Source: Sipunculus nudus | Lineage: Eukaryota > Annelida > Sipuncula > Golfingiida > Sipunculidae | Length of the DNA stretch: 64,000 nucleotides | Assembly (NCBI GenBank): GCA_026874595.1 | Contig: CM049313.1 | Span: forward strand, 27,836,008-27,900,007 | Direction of reading: 5' to 3' | Shown: positions 49,860 through 63,762 of the stretch, in pieces | Numbering within the stretch: position 1 is the first letter of the stretch | Layout of the letters: every line of letters starts with the position of its first letter | Made by a program: the position numbers and the translations under genes | Notes under the pieces: generated by a model | What the model was told of the DNA's origin: nothing | Databases searched by the model: none | The model's input: the letters and a program-made list of their open reading frames with translations, nothing else

Positions 49860-51095
49860 ATGACCGCTTCATTTGGTCTCAAAAATAGGAAAAACATGCG
49901 CGACCAGTCTGCAGGAACTGATGAAACACTCGATGATCAATATGCATGCAAAGAATCAAGGCGACCAAGGCATCAGTTATTCAGATACTGGAGCTTTTGT
50001 ATCAAATCATCAATTATTCTGGGGGCTTCTTATAAGCTCCATAGCTCCAAGGATATAGGTAACACAGACTCTAATTTCAGGTTTCCAAGGTGATTTCCCT
50101 AGGACCTCCCTGGGTGTACAGTTAAAAGATTCTAGGTCTAATGGTTACGATTTGTGCCCTGTTAACAGATGACCGCTTCATTTGGTCTCAAAAATAGGAA
50201 AAACATGCGCGACCAGTCTGGAGGAACTGATTAAAAACTCCATGATCAATATGCATGCAAAGAACCAAGGCGACCAAGGCATCAGTTATTCAGATACTGG
50301 AGCTTTTGTATCAAATCATCAATTATTCTGGGGGCGGCTTATGAGTTCCATAGCTCCGAGGATATAGGTAACACAGACTCTAATTTCAGGTTTCCAAGGT
50401 GATTTCCCTAGGACCTCCCTGGGTGTACAGTTAAAAGATTCTAGGTCTAATGGTTACGATTTGTGCCCTGTTAACAGATGACCGCTTCATTTGGTCTCAA
50501 AAATAGGAAAAACATGCGCGACCAATCTGGAGGAAATGATGAAACACTCCATGATCAATATGCATGCAAAGAATAAAGGCGACCAAGGCATGGGTTATTC
50601 ACATACTGGAGCTTTTGTATCAAATCATCAATTATTCTGGGGGCTTCTTATAAGCTCCATAGCTCCAAGGATATAGGTAACACAGACTCTAATTTCAGGT
50701 TTCCAAGGTGATTTCCCTAGGACCTCCCTGGGTGTACAGTTAAAAGATTCTAGGTCTAATGGTCACGATTTGTGCCCTGTTAACAGATGACCGCTTCATT
50801 TGGTCTCAAAAATAGGAAAAACATGCGCGACCAGTCTGGAGGAACTGATTAAAAACTCCATGATCAATATGCATGCAAAGAACCAAGGCGACCAAGGCAT
50901 CAGTTATTCAGATACTGGAGCTTTTGTATCAAATCATCAATTATTCTGGGGGCGGCTTATGAGCTCCATAGCTCCGAGGATATAGGTAACACAGACTCTA
51001 ATTTCAGGTTTCCAAGGTGATTTCCCTAGGACCTCCCTGGGTGTACAGTTAAAAGATTCTAGGTCTAATGGTTACGATTTGTGCCCTGTTAACAG

Positions 51096-54000
51096 ATGAC
51101 CGCTTCATTTGGTCTCAAAAATAGGAAAAACATGCGCGACCAGTCTGCAGGAACTGATGAAACACTCCATGATCAATATGCATGCAAAGAATCAAGGTGA
51201 CCAAGGCATCAGTTATTCAGATACTGGAGCTTTTGTATCAAATCATCAATTATTCTGGGGGCTTCTTATGAGCTCCATAGCTCCGAGGATATAGGTAACA
51301 CCGACTCTAATTTCAGGGTTCCAAGGTAATTTCCCTAGGACCTCCCTGGGTGTACAGTTAAGAGGTTCTAGGTCTAATGGTTACGATTTGTGCCCTGTTA
51401 ATAGATGACCGCTTCATTTGGTCTCAAAAATAGGAAAAACATGCGCGACCAGTCTGCAGGAACTGATGAAACACTCCATGATCAATATGCATGCAAAGAA
51501 TCAAGGCGACCAAGGCATCAGTTATGCAGATACTGGAGCTTTTGTATCAAATCATCAATTATTCTGGGGTCTTCTTATGAGCTCCATAGCTCCGAGGATA
51601 TAGGTAACACAGACTCTAATTTCAAGTTTCCAAGGTGATTTCCCTAGGACCTCCCTGGGTGTACAGTTAAAAGATTCTAGGACTAATGGTTACGATTTGT
51701 GCCCTGTTAACAGATGACCGCTTCATTTGGTCTCAAAAATAGGAAAAACATGCGCGACCAGTCTGCAGGAACTGATGAAACACTCCATGATCAATATGTA
51801 TGCAAAGAATCAAGGTGACCAAGGCATCAGTTATTCAGATACTGGAGCTTTTGTATCAAATCATCAATTATTCTGGGGGCTTCTTATGAGCTCCATAGCT
51901 CCGAAGAAATAGGTAACACAGACTCTAATTTCAGGTTTCCAAGGTGATTTCCCTAGGACCTCCCTGGGTGTACCGTTAAAAGATTCTAGGTCTAATGGTT
52001 ACGATTTGTGCCCTGTTAACAGATGACCGCTTCATTTGGTCTCAAAAATAGGAAAAACATGCGCGACCAGTCTGCAGGAACTGACGAAACACTCTATGAT
52101 CAATATGCATGCAAAGAATCAAGGTGATCAAGGTATCAGATATTCAGATACTGGAGCTTTTGTATCAAATCATCAATTATTCTGGGGGCTTCTTATGAGC
52201 TCCATAGCTCCGAAGATATAGGTAACACAGACTCTAATTTCAGGGTTCCAAGGTGATTTCCCTAGGACCTCCCTGGGTGTACAGTTAAAAGATTCTAGGT
52301 CTAATGGTTACGATTTGTGCCCTGTTAACAGATGACCGCTTCATTTGGTCTCAAAAATAGGAAAAACATGCGCGACCAGTCTGCAGGAACTGATGAAACA
52401 CTCCATGATCAATATGCATGCAAAGAATCAAGGCGACCAAGGCATCAGTTATTCAGATACTGGAGCTTTTGTATCAAATCATCAATTATTCTGGGGGCTT
52501 CTTATAAGCTCCATAGCTCCAAGGATATAGGTAACACAGACTCTAATTTCAGGTTTTCAAGGTGATTTCCCTAGGACCTCCCTGGGTGTACAGTTAAAAG
52601 ATTCTAGGTCTAATGGTTACGATTTGTGCCCTGTTAACAGATGACCGCTTCATTTGGTCTCAAAAATAGGAAAAACATGCGCGACCAGTCTGGAGGAACT
52701 GATTAAAAACTCCATGATCAATATGCATGCAAAGAACCAAGGCGACCAAGGCATCAGTTATTCAGATACTGGAGCTTTTGTATCAAATCATCAATTATTC
52801 TGGGGGCGGCTTATGAGCTCCATAGCTCCGAGGATATAGGTAACACAGCCTCTAATTTCAGGTTTCCAAGGTGATTTCCCTAGGACCTCCCTGGGTGTAC
52901 AGTTAAAAGATTCTAGGTCTAATGGTTACGATTTGTGCCCTGTTAACAGATGACCGCTTCATTTGGTCTCAAAAATAGGAAAAACATGCGCGACCAGTCT
53001 GCAGGAACTGATGAAACACTCCATGATCAATATGCATGCAAAGAATCAAGGTGACCAAGGCATCAGTTATTCAGATACTGGAGCTTTTGTATCAAATCAT
53101 CAATTATTCTGAGGGCTTCTTATGAGCTCCATAGCTCCGAGGATATAGGTAACACAGACTCTAATTTCAGGGTTCCAAGGTGATTTCCCTAGGACCTCCC
53201 TTGGTGTACAGTTAAGAGGTTCTAGGTCTAATGGTTACGATTTGTGCCCTGTTAATAGATGATCGCTTCATTTGGTCTCAAAAATAGGAAAAACATGCGC
53301 GACCAGTCTGCAGGAACTGATGAAACACTCCATGATCAATATGCATGCAAAGAATCAAGGCGACCAAGGCATCAGTTATTCAGATACTGGAGCTTTTGTA
53401 TCAAATCATCAATTATTCTGGGGGCTTCTTATGAGCTCCATAGCTCCGAGGATATAGGTAACACAGGCTCTAATTTCAAGTTTCCAAGGTGATTTCCCTA
53501 GGACCTCCCTGGGTGTACAGTTAAAAGATTCTAGGTCTAATGGTTACGATTTGTGCCCTGTTAACAGATGACCGTTTCATTTGGTCTCAAAAATAGGAAA
53601 AACATGCGCGACCAGTCTGCAGGAACTGATGAAACACTCCATGATCAATATGCATGCAAAGAATAAAGGCGACCAAGGCATGGGTTATTCAGATACTGGA
53701 GCTTTTGTATCAAATCATCAATTATTCTGGGGGCTTCTTATAAGCTCCATAGCTCCAAGGATATAGGTAACACAGACTCTAATTTCAGGTTTCCAAGGTG
53801 ATTTCCCTAGGACCTCCCTGGGTGTACAGTTAAAAGATTCTAGGTCTAATGGTCACGATTTGTGCCCTGTTAACAGATGACCGCTTCATTTGGTCTCAAA
53901 AATAGGAAAAACATGCGCGACCAGTCTGGAGGAACTGATTAAAAACTCCATGATCAATATGCATGCAAAGAACCAAGGCGACCAAGGCATCAGTTATTCA

Positions 54001-57000
54001 GATACTGGAGCTTTTGTATCAAATCATCAATTATTCTGGGGGCGGCTTATGAGCTCCATAGCTCCGAGGATATAGGTAACACAGACTCTAATTTCAGGTT
54101 TCCAAGGTGATTTCCCTAGGACCTCCCTGGGTGTACAGTTAAAAGATTCTAGGTCTAATGGTTACGATTTGTGCCCTGTTAACAGATGACCGCTTCATTT
54201 GGTCTCAAAAATAGGAAAAACATGCGCGACCAGTCTGCAGGAACTGATGAAACACTCCATGATCAATATGCATGCAAAGAATCAAGGTGACCAAGGCATC
54301 AGTTATTCAGATACTGGAGCTTTTGTATCAAATCATCAATTATTCTGGGGGCTTCTTATGAGCTCCATAGCTCCGAGGATATAGGTAACACCGACTCTAA
54401 TTTCAGGGTTCCAAGGTAATTTCCCTAGGACCTCCCTGGGTGTACAGTTAAGAGGTTCTAGGTCTAATGGTTACGATTTGTGCCCTGTTAATAGATGACC
54501 GCTTCATTTGGTCTCAAAAATAGGAAAAACATGCGCGACCAGTCTGCAGGAACTGATGAAACACTCCATGATCAATATGCATGCAAAGAATCAAGGCGAC
54601 CAAGGCATCAGTTATGCAGATACTGGAGCTTTTGTATCAAATCATCAATTATTCTGGGGTCTTCTTATGAGCTCCATAGCTCCGAGGATATAGGTAACAC
54701 AGACTCTAATTTCAAGTTTCCAAGGTGATTTCCCTAGGACCTCCCTGGGTGTACAGTTAAAAGATTCTAGGACTAATGGTTACGATTTGTGCCCTGTTAA
54801 CAGATGACCGCTTCATTTGGTCTCAAAAATAGGAAAAACATGCGCGACCAGTCTGCAGGAACTGATGAAACACTCCATGATCAATATGTATGCAAAGAAT
54901 CAAGGTGACCAAGGCATCAGTTATTCAGATACTGGAGCTTTTGTATCAAATCATCAATTATTCTGGGGGCTTCTTATGAGCTCCATAGCTCCGAAGAAAT
55001 AGGTAACACAGACTCTAATTTCAGGTTTCCAAGGTGATTTCCCTAGGACCTCCCTGGGTGTACCGTTAAAAGATTCTAGGTCTAATGGTTACGATTTGTG
55101 CCCTGTTAACAGATGACCGCTTCATTTGGTCTCAAAAATAGGAAAAACATGCGCGACCAGTCTGCAGGAACTGACGAAACACTCTATGATCAATATGCAT
55201 GCAAAGAATCAAGGTGATCAAGGTATCAGATATTCAGATACTGGAGCTTTTGTATCAAATCATCAATTATTCTGGGGGCTTCTTATGAGCTCCATAGCTC
55301 CGAAGATATAGGTAACACAGACTCTAATTTCAGGGTTCCAAGGTGATTTCCCTAGGACCTCCCTGGGTGTACAGTTAAAAGATTCTAGGTCTAATGGTTA
55401 CGATTTGTGCCCTGTTAACAGATGACCGCTTCATTTGGTCTCAAAAATAGGAAAAACATGCGCGACCAGTCTGCAGGAACTGATGAAACACTCCATGATC
55501 AATATGCATGCAAAGAATCAAGGCGACCAAGGCATCAGTTATTCAGATACTGGAGCTTTTGTATCAAATCATCAATTATTCTGGGGGCTTCTTATAAGCT
55601 CCATAGCTCCAAGGATATAGGTAACACAGACTCTAATTTCAGGTTTTCAAGGTGATTTCCCTAGGACCTCCCTGGGTGTACAGTTAAAAGATTCTAGGTC
55701 TAATGGTTACGATTTGTGCCCTGTTAACAGATGACCGCTTCATTTGGTCTCAAAAATAGGAAAAACATGCGCGACCAGTCTGGAGGAACTGATTAAAAAC
55801 TCCATGATCAATATGCATGCAAAGAACCAAGGCGACCAAGGCATCAGTTATTCAGATACTGGAGCTTTTGTATCAAATCATCAATTATTCTGGGGGCGGC
55901 TTATGAGCTCCATAGCTCCGAGGATATAGGTAACACAGCCTCTAATTTCAGGTTTCCAAGGTGATTTCCCTAGGACCTCCCTGGGTGTACAGTTAAAAGA
56001 TTCTAGGTCTAATGGTTACGATTTGTGCCCTGTTAACAGATGACCGCTTCATTTGGTCTCAAAAATAGGAAAAACATGCGCGACCAGTCTGCAGGAACTG
56101 ATGAAACACTCCATGATCAATATGCATGCAAAGAATCAAGGTGACCAAGGCATCAGTTATTCAGATACTGGAGCTTTTGTATCAAATCATCAATTATTCT
56201 GAGGGCTTCTTATGAGCTCCATAGCTCCGAGGATATAGGTAACACAGACTCTAATTTCAGGGTTCCAAGGTGATTTCCCTAGGACCTCCCTTGGTGTACA
56301 GTTAAGAGGTTCTAGGTCTAATGGTTACGATTTGTGCCCTGTTAATAGATGATCGCTTCATTTGGTCTCAAAAATAGGAAAAACATGCGCGACCAGTCTG
56401 CAGGAACTGATGAAACACTCCATGATCAATATGCATGCAAAGAATCAAGGCGACCAAGGCATCAGTTATTCAGATACTGGAGCTTTTGTATCAAATCATC
56501 AATTATTCTGGGGGCTTCTTATGAGCTCCATAGCTCCGAGGATATAGGTAACACAGGCTCTAATTTCAAGTTTCCAAGGTGATTTCCCTAGGACCTCCCT
56601 GGGTGTACAGTTAAAAGATTCTAGGTCTAATGGTTACGATTTGTGCCCTGTTAACAGATGACCGTTTCATTTGGTCTCAAAAATAGGAAAAACATGCGCG
56701 ACCAGTCTGCAGGAACTGATGAAACACTCCATGATCAATATGCATGCAAAGAATCAAGGCGACCAAGCATCAGTTATTCAGATACTGGAGCTTTTGTTTC
56801 AAATCATCAATTATTCTGGGGGCTTCTTATAAGCTCCATAGCTCCAAGGATATAGGTAACACAGACTCTAATTTCAGGTTTCCAAGGTGATTTCCCTAGG
56901 ACCTCCCTGGGTGTACAGTTAAAAGATTCTAGGTCTAATGGTTACGATTTGTGCCCTGTTAACAGATGAGCGCTTCATTTGGTCTCAAAAATAGGAAAAA

Positions 57001-57273
57001 CATGCGCGACCAGTCTGCAGGAACTGATGAAACACTCCATGATCAATATGCATGCAAAGAATCAAGGTGACCAAGGCATCAGTTATTCAGATACTGGAGC
57101 TTTTGTATCAAATCATCAATTATTCTGGGGGCTTCTTATGAGCTCCATAGCTCCGAAATATAGGTAACACAGACTCTAATTTCAGGGTTACAAGGTGATT
57201 TCCCTAGGACCTCCCTGGGTGTACAGTTAAAAGATTCTAGGTCTAATGGTTACGATTTGTGCCCTGTTAACAG
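51096..57273 (+). repeat. 10-monomer HOR of module A, 3090 and 3088 bp
   Basis: Monomers starting at 51096 to 53259 are repeated at 54186 to 56349. I see no differences over these 2472 bases, including rare shared changes gaCgaaac near 52084 and 55174 and atcagAtatt near 52140 and 55230. The last two units differ: copy 1 ends in a hybrid (53568) and a gggcGGctt unit (53877), while copy 2 ends in the ccaagcatc (56658) and gaaAtata (56966) 308-bp units that normally close module A. Confidence 0.9.
53568..53876 (+). repeat. hybrid monomer at the 10-mer junction
   Basis: The left part has atgaccgTttc (T at 53575), typical of the ccaagcatc lineage (56658). The right part has gaatAaagg (A at 53665), catGGg and ccAagg, as at 50478. 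It is followed by copies of 50787 and 51096. An exchange between a 56658-type and a 50478-type monomer would give this unit and the 10-monomer duplication. The switch lies between 53576 and 53664, or 53627-53664 if the donor already had the gaaAtg change of 50478. Confidence 0.82.
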
Positions 57274-58200
57274 ATGAGCGCTTCATTTGGTCTCAAAAAT
57301 AGGAAAAACATGCGCGACCAGTCTGCAGGAACTGATGAAACACTCCATGATCAATATGCATGCAAAGAATCAAGGTGACCAAGGCATCAGTTATTCAGAT
57401 ACTGGAGCTTTTGTATCAAATCATCAATTATTCTGGGGGCTTCTTATGAGCTCCATAGCTCCGAGGATATAGGTAACACCGACTCTAATTTCAGGGTTCC
57501 AAGGTGATTTCCCTAGGACCTCCCTGGGTGTACAGTTAAGAGGTTCTAGGTCTAATGGTTACGATTTGTGCCCTGTTAATAGATGACCGCTTCATTTGGT
57601 CTCAAAAATAGGAAAAACATGCGCGACCAGTCTGCAGGAACTGATGAAACACTCCATGATCAATATGCATGCAAAGAATCAAGGCGACCAAGGCATCAGT
57701 TATGTAGATACTGGAGCTTTTGTATCAAATCATCAATTATTCTGGGGTCTTCTTATGAGCTCCATAGCTCCGAGGATATAGGTAACACAGACTCTAATTT
57801 CAAGTTTCCAAGGTGATTTCCCTAGGACCTCCCTGGGTGTACAGTTAAAAGATTCTAGGACTAATGGTTACGATTTGTGCCCTGTTAACAGATGACCGCT
57901 TCATTTGGTCTCAAAAATAGGAAAAACATGCGCGACCAGTCTGCAGGAACTGATGAAACGCTCCATGATCAATATGTATGCAAAGAATCAAGGTGACCAA
58001 GGCATCAGTTATTCAGATACTGGAGCTTTTGTATCAAATCATCAATTATTCTGGGGGCTTCTTATGAGCTCCATAGCTCCGAAGATATAGGTAACACAGA
58101 CTCTAATTTCAGGGTTCCAAGGTGATTTCCCTAGGACCTCCCTGGGTGTACAGTTAAAAGATTCTAGGTCTAATGGTTACGATTTGTGCCCTGTTAACAG
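57274..58200 (+). repeat. three transition monomers
   Basis: 57274 is a cacCgac unit beginning atgaGcgc. 57583 is a ttatGTagat unit. 57892 starts like 35032 and 38430 (aaacGctcc, atgTatgc) but ends like a gaAgata / gggttcc unit, so it is probably another hybrid. Together they link module A to the right-hand HOR. Confidence 0.78.
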
Positions 58201-58818
58201 ATGACCGCTTCATTTGGTCTCAAAAATAGGAAAAACATGCGCGACCAGTCTGCAGGAACTGATGAAACACTCCATGATCAATATGCATGCAAAGAATCAA
58301 GGCGACCAAGGCATCAGTTATTCAGATACTGGAGCTTTTGTATCAAATCATCAATTATTCTGGGGGCTTCTTATAAGCTCCATAGCTCCAAGGATATAGG
58401 TAACACAGACTCTAATTTCAGGTTTTCAAGGTGATTTCCCTAGGACCTCCCTGGGTGTACAGTTAAAAGCTTCTAGGTCTAATGGTTACGATTTGTGCCC
58501 TGTTAACAGATGACCGCTTCATTTGGTCTCAAAAATAGGAAAAACATGCGCGACCAGTCTGCAGGAACTGATGAAACACTCCATGATCAATATGCATGCA
58601 AAGAAACAAGGCCACCAAGGCATCAGTTATTCAGATACTGGAGCTTTTGTATCAAATCATCAATTATTCTGGGGGCTTCTTATGAGCTCAATAGCTCCGA
58701 GGATATAGGTAACACAGACTTTAATTTCAGGTTTCCAAGGTGATTTCCCTAGGACCTCCCTGGGTGTACAGTTAAAAGATTTTAGGTCTAATGGTTACGA
58801 TTTGTGCCCTGTTAACAG

Positions 58819-59127
58819 ATGACCGCTTCATTTGGTCTCAAAAATAGGAAAAACATGCGCGACCAGTCTGCAGGAACTGATGAAACACTCCATGATCAAT
58901 ATGCATGCAAAGAATCAAGGCGACCAAGGCATCAGTTATTCAGATACTGGAGCTTTTGTATCAAATCATCAATTATTCTGGGGGCTTCTTATGAGCTCCA
59001 TAGCTCCGAGGTTATAGGTAACACAGACTCGAATTTCAGGTTTCCAAGGTGATTTCCCTAGGACCTCCCTGGGTGTACAGTTAAAAGATTCTAGGTCTAA
59101 TGGTTACGATTTGTGCCCTGTTAAGAG
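58819..59127 (+). repeat. fused monomer, one-unit deletion
   Basis: The left part matches 61909 (aaggCgacc, ctgGggg with G at 58981). The right part matches 62218 (gaggTta with T at 59012, actcGaat, then gttaaGagatg). The switch lies between 58982 and 59011. The three-unit arrangement in the second copy, which is also seen at 35032-35649, is probably ancestral. Confidence 0.83.
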
Positions 59128-62100
59128 ATGACCGCTTCATTTGGTCTCAAAAATAGGAAAAACATGCGCGACCAGTCTGCAGGAACTGATGAAACACTCC
59201 ATGATCAATATGCAAGCAAAGAAAAAAGGCGACCAAGGCATCAGTTATTCAGATACTGGAGCTTTTGTATCAAATCATCAATTATTCTGGGGGCTTCTTA
59301 TGAGCTCCATAGCTCCGAGGATATAGGTAACACAGACTTTAATTTCAGGTTTCCAAGGTGATTTCCCTAGGACCTCCCTGGGTGTACAGTTAAGAGGTTC
59401 TAGGTCTAATGGTTATGATTTGTGCCCTGTTAACAGATGACCGCTTCATTTGGTCTCAAAAATAGGAAAAACATGCGCGACCAGTCTGCAGGAACTGATG
59501 AAACACTCCATGATCAATATGCATGCAAAGAAACAAGGCGACCAAGGCATCAGTTATTCAGATACTGGAGCTTTTGTATCAAATCATCAATTATTCTGGG
59601 GGCTTCTTATGAGCTCAATAGCTCCGAGGATATAGGTAACACAGACTCTAATTTCAGGCTTCCAAGGTGATTTCCCAAGGACCTCCCTGGGTGTACAGTT
59701 AAGAGGTTTTAGGTCTTATGGTTACGATTTGTGCCCTGTTAACAGATGACCGCTTCATTTGGTCTCAAAAATAGGAAAAACATGCGCGACCAGTCTGCAG
59801 GAACTGATGAAACACTCCATGATCAATATGCATGCAAAGGATCAAGGCGACCAAGGCATCAGTTATTCAGATACTGGAGCTTTTGTATCAAATCATCAAT
59901 TATTCTGGGGGCTTCTTATGAGCTCCATAGCTCCTAGGATATAGGTAACACAGACTCTAATTTCAGGTTTCCAAGGTGATTTCCCTAGGAACTCCCTGGG
60001 TGTACAGTTAAAAGATTCTAGGACTAATGGTTACGATTTGTGCCCTGTTAACAGATGACCGCTTTATTTGGTCTCAAAAATAGGAAAAACATGCGCGACC
60101 AGTCGGCAGGAACTGATGAAAAACTCCATGATCAATATGCATGCAAAGAATTAAGGCGAGCAAGGCATCAGTTATTCAGATACTGGAGCTTTTGTATCAA
60201 ATCATCAATTATTCTGGGGGCTTCTTATGAGCTCCATAGCTCCGAGGATATAGGTAACACAGACTTTAATTTCAGGTTTCCAAGGTGATTTCCCTAGGAC
60301 CTCCCTGGGTGTACAGTTAAAAGATTCTAGGTCTAATGGTTACGATTTGTGCCTTGTTAACAGATGACCGCTTCATTTGGTCTCAAAAATAGGAAAAACA
60401 TGCGCGACCAGTCTGCAGGAACTGATGAAACACTCCATGATCAATATGCATGCAAAGAATCAAGGCGACCAAGGCATCAGTTATTCAGATACTGGAGCTT
60501 TTGTATCAAATCATCAATTATTCTGGGGGCTTCTTATAAGCTCCATAGCTCCAAGGATATAGGTAACACAGACTCTAATTTCAGGTTTCCAAGGTGATTT
60601 CCCTAGGACCTCCCTGGGTGTACAGTTAAAAGATTCTAGGTCTAATGGTTACGATTTGTGCCCTGTTAACAGATGACAGCTTCATTTGGTCTCAAAAATA
60701 GGAAAAACATGCGCGACCAGTCTGGAGGAACTGATTAAAAACTCCATGATCAATATGCATGCAAAGAACCAAGGCGACCAAGGCATCAGTTATTCAGATA
60801 CTGGAGCTTTTGTATCAAATCATCAATTATTCTGGGGGCGGCTTATGAGCTCCATAGCTCCGAGGATATAGGTAACACAGACTCTAATTTCAGGTTTCCA
60901 AGGTGATTTCCCTAGGACCTCCCTGGGTGTACAGTTAAAAGATTCTAGGTCTAATGGTTACGATTTGTGCCCTGTTAACAGATGACCGCTTCATTTGGTC
61001 TCAAAAATAGGAAAAACATGCGCGACCAATCTGGAGGAACTGATGAAACACTCTATGATCAATATGCATGCAAAGAATCAAGGTGACCAAGGCATCAGTT
61101 ATTCAGATACTGGAGCTTTTGTATCAAATCATCAATTATTCTGGGGGCTTCTTATGAGCTCCATAGCTCCGAAGATATAGGTAACACAGACTCTAATTTC
61201 AGGGTTCCAAGGTGATTTCCCTAGGACCTCCCTGGGTGTACAGTTAAAAGATTCTAGGTCTAATGGTTACGATTTGTGCCCTGTTAACAGATGACCGCTT
61301 CATTTGGTCTCAAAAATAGGAAAAACATGCGCGACCAGTCTGCAGGAACTGATGAAACACTCCATGATCAATATGCATGCAAAGAATCAAGGCGACCAAG
61401 GCATCAGTTATTCAGATACTGGAGCTTTTGTATCAAATCATCAATTATTCTGGGGGCTTCTTATAAGCTCCATAGCTCCAAGGATATAGGTAACACAGAC
61501 TCTAATTTCAGGTTTTCAAGGTGATTTCCCTAGGACCTCCCTGGGTGTACAGTTAAAAGCTTCTAGGTCTAATGGTTACGATTTGTGCCCTGTTAACAGA
61601 TGACCGCTTCATTTGGTCTCAAAAATAGGAAAAACATGCGCGACCAGTCTGCAGGAACTGATGAAACACTCCATGATCAATATGCATGCAAAGAAACAAG
61701 GCCACCAAGGCATCAGTTATTCAGATACTGGAGCTTTTGTATCAAATCATCAATTATTCTGGGGGCTTCTTATGAGCTCAATAGCTCCGAGGATATAGGT
61801 AACACAGACTTTAATTTCAGGTTTCCAAGGTGATTTCCCTAGGACCTCCCTGGGTGTACAGTTAAAAGATTTTAGGTCTAATGGTTACGATTTGTGCCCT
61901 GTTAACAGATGACCGCTTCATTTGGTCTCAAAAATAGGAAAAACATGCGCGACCAGTCTGCAGGAACTGATGAAACACTCCATGATCAATATGCATGCAA
62001 AGAATCAAGGCGACCAAGGCATCAGTTATTCAGATACTGGAGCTTTTGTATCAAATCATCAATTATTCTGGGGGCTTCTTATGAGCTCCATAGCTCCGAG

Positions 62101-63762
62101 GATATAGGTAACACAGACTTTAATTTCAGGTTTCGAAGGTGATTTCCCTAGGACCTCCCTGGGTGTACAGTTAAAAGATTCTAGGTCTAATGGTTACGAT
62201 TTGTGCCCTGTTAACAGATGACCGCTTCATTTGGTCTCAAAAATAGGAAAAACATGCGCGACCAGTCTGCAGGAACTGATGAAACACTCCATGATCAATA
62301 TGCATGCAAAGAATCAAGGTGACCAAGGCATCAGTTATTCAGATACTGGAGCTTTTGTATCAAATCATCAATTATTCTGAGGGCTTCTTATGAGCTCCAT
62401 AGCTCCGAGGTTATAGGTAACACAGACTCGAATTTCAGGTTTCCAAGGTGATTTCCCTAGGACCTCCCTGGGTGTACAGTTAAAAGATTCTAGGTCTAAT
62501 GGTTACGATTTGTGCCCTGTTAAGAGATGACCGCTTCATTTGGTCTCAAAAATAGGAAAAACATGCGCGACCAGTCTGCAGGAACTGATGAAACACTCCA
62601 TGATCAATATGCAAGCAAAGAAACAAGGCGACCAAGGCATCAGTTATTCAGATACTGGTGCTTTTGTATCAAATCATCAATTATTCTGGGGGCTTCTTAT
62701 GAGCTCCATAGCTCCGAGGATATAGGTAACACAGACTTTAATTTCAGGTTTCCAAGGTGATTTCCCTAGGACCTCCCTGGGTGTACAGTTAAGAGGTTCT
62801 AGGTCTAATGGTTATGATTTGTGCCCTGTTAACAGATGACCGCTTCATTTGGTCTCAAAAATAGGAAAAACATGCGCGACCAGTCTGCAGGAACTGATGA
62901 AACACTCCATGATCAATATGCATGCAAAGAAACAAGGCGACCAAGGCATCAGTTATTCAGATACTGGAGCTTTTGTATCAAATCATCAATTATTCTGGGG
63001 GCTTCTTATGAGCTCAATAGCTCCGAGGATATAGGTAACACAGACTCTAATTTCAGGTTTCCAAGGTGATTTCCCAAGGACCTCCCTGGGTGTACAGTTA
63101 AGAGGTTTTAGGTCTTATGGTTACGATTTGTGCCCTGTTAACAGATGACCGCTTCATTTGGTCTCAAAAATAGGAAAAACATGCGCGACCAGTCTGCAGG
63201 AACTGATGAAACACTCCATGATCAATATGCATGCAAAGGATCAAGGCGACCAAGGCATCAGTTATTCAGATACTGGAGCTTTTGTATCAAATCATCAATT
63301 ATTCTGGGGGCTTCTTATGAGCTCCATAGCTCCTAGGATATAGGTAACACAGACTCTAATTTCAGGTTTCCAAGGTGATTTCCCTAGGAACTCCCTGGGT
63401 GTACAGTTAAAAGATTCTAGGACTAATGGTTACGATTTGTGCCCTGTTAACAGATGACCGCTTTATTTGGTCTCAAAAATAGGAAAAACATGCGCGACCA
63501 GTCGGCAGGAACTGATGAAAAACTCCATGATCAATATGCATGCAAAGAATTAAGGCGAGCAAGGCATCAGTTATTCAGATACTGGAGCTTTTGTATCAAA
63601 TCATCAATTATTCTGGGGGCTTCTTATGAGCTCCATAGCTCCGAGGATATAGGTAACACAGACTTTAATTTCAGGTTTCCAAGGTGATTTCCCTAGGACC
63701 TCCCTGGGTGTACAGTTAAAAGATTCTAGGTCTAATGGTTACGATTTGTGCCTTGTTAACAG

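Larger units (their letters stand above)
48006..51713 (+). repeat. 6-monomer HOR, 1854 bp, two copies
   Basis: Copies are 48006-49859 and 49860-51713, in the order ccAagg, gggcGGctt, a fused cgaccAatc / gaatAaagg unit, gggcGGctt, a cacCgac unit with aaggtAattt, and ttatGCagat. Shared private variants (aaggtAattt near 49474 and 51328, ttatgCagat near 49672 and 51526) confirm the duplication. I see about six differences, including gAcatcag near 49352, ctcGatg near 49932, gagTtcc near 50346 and cAcatact near 50601. Confidence 0.88.
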
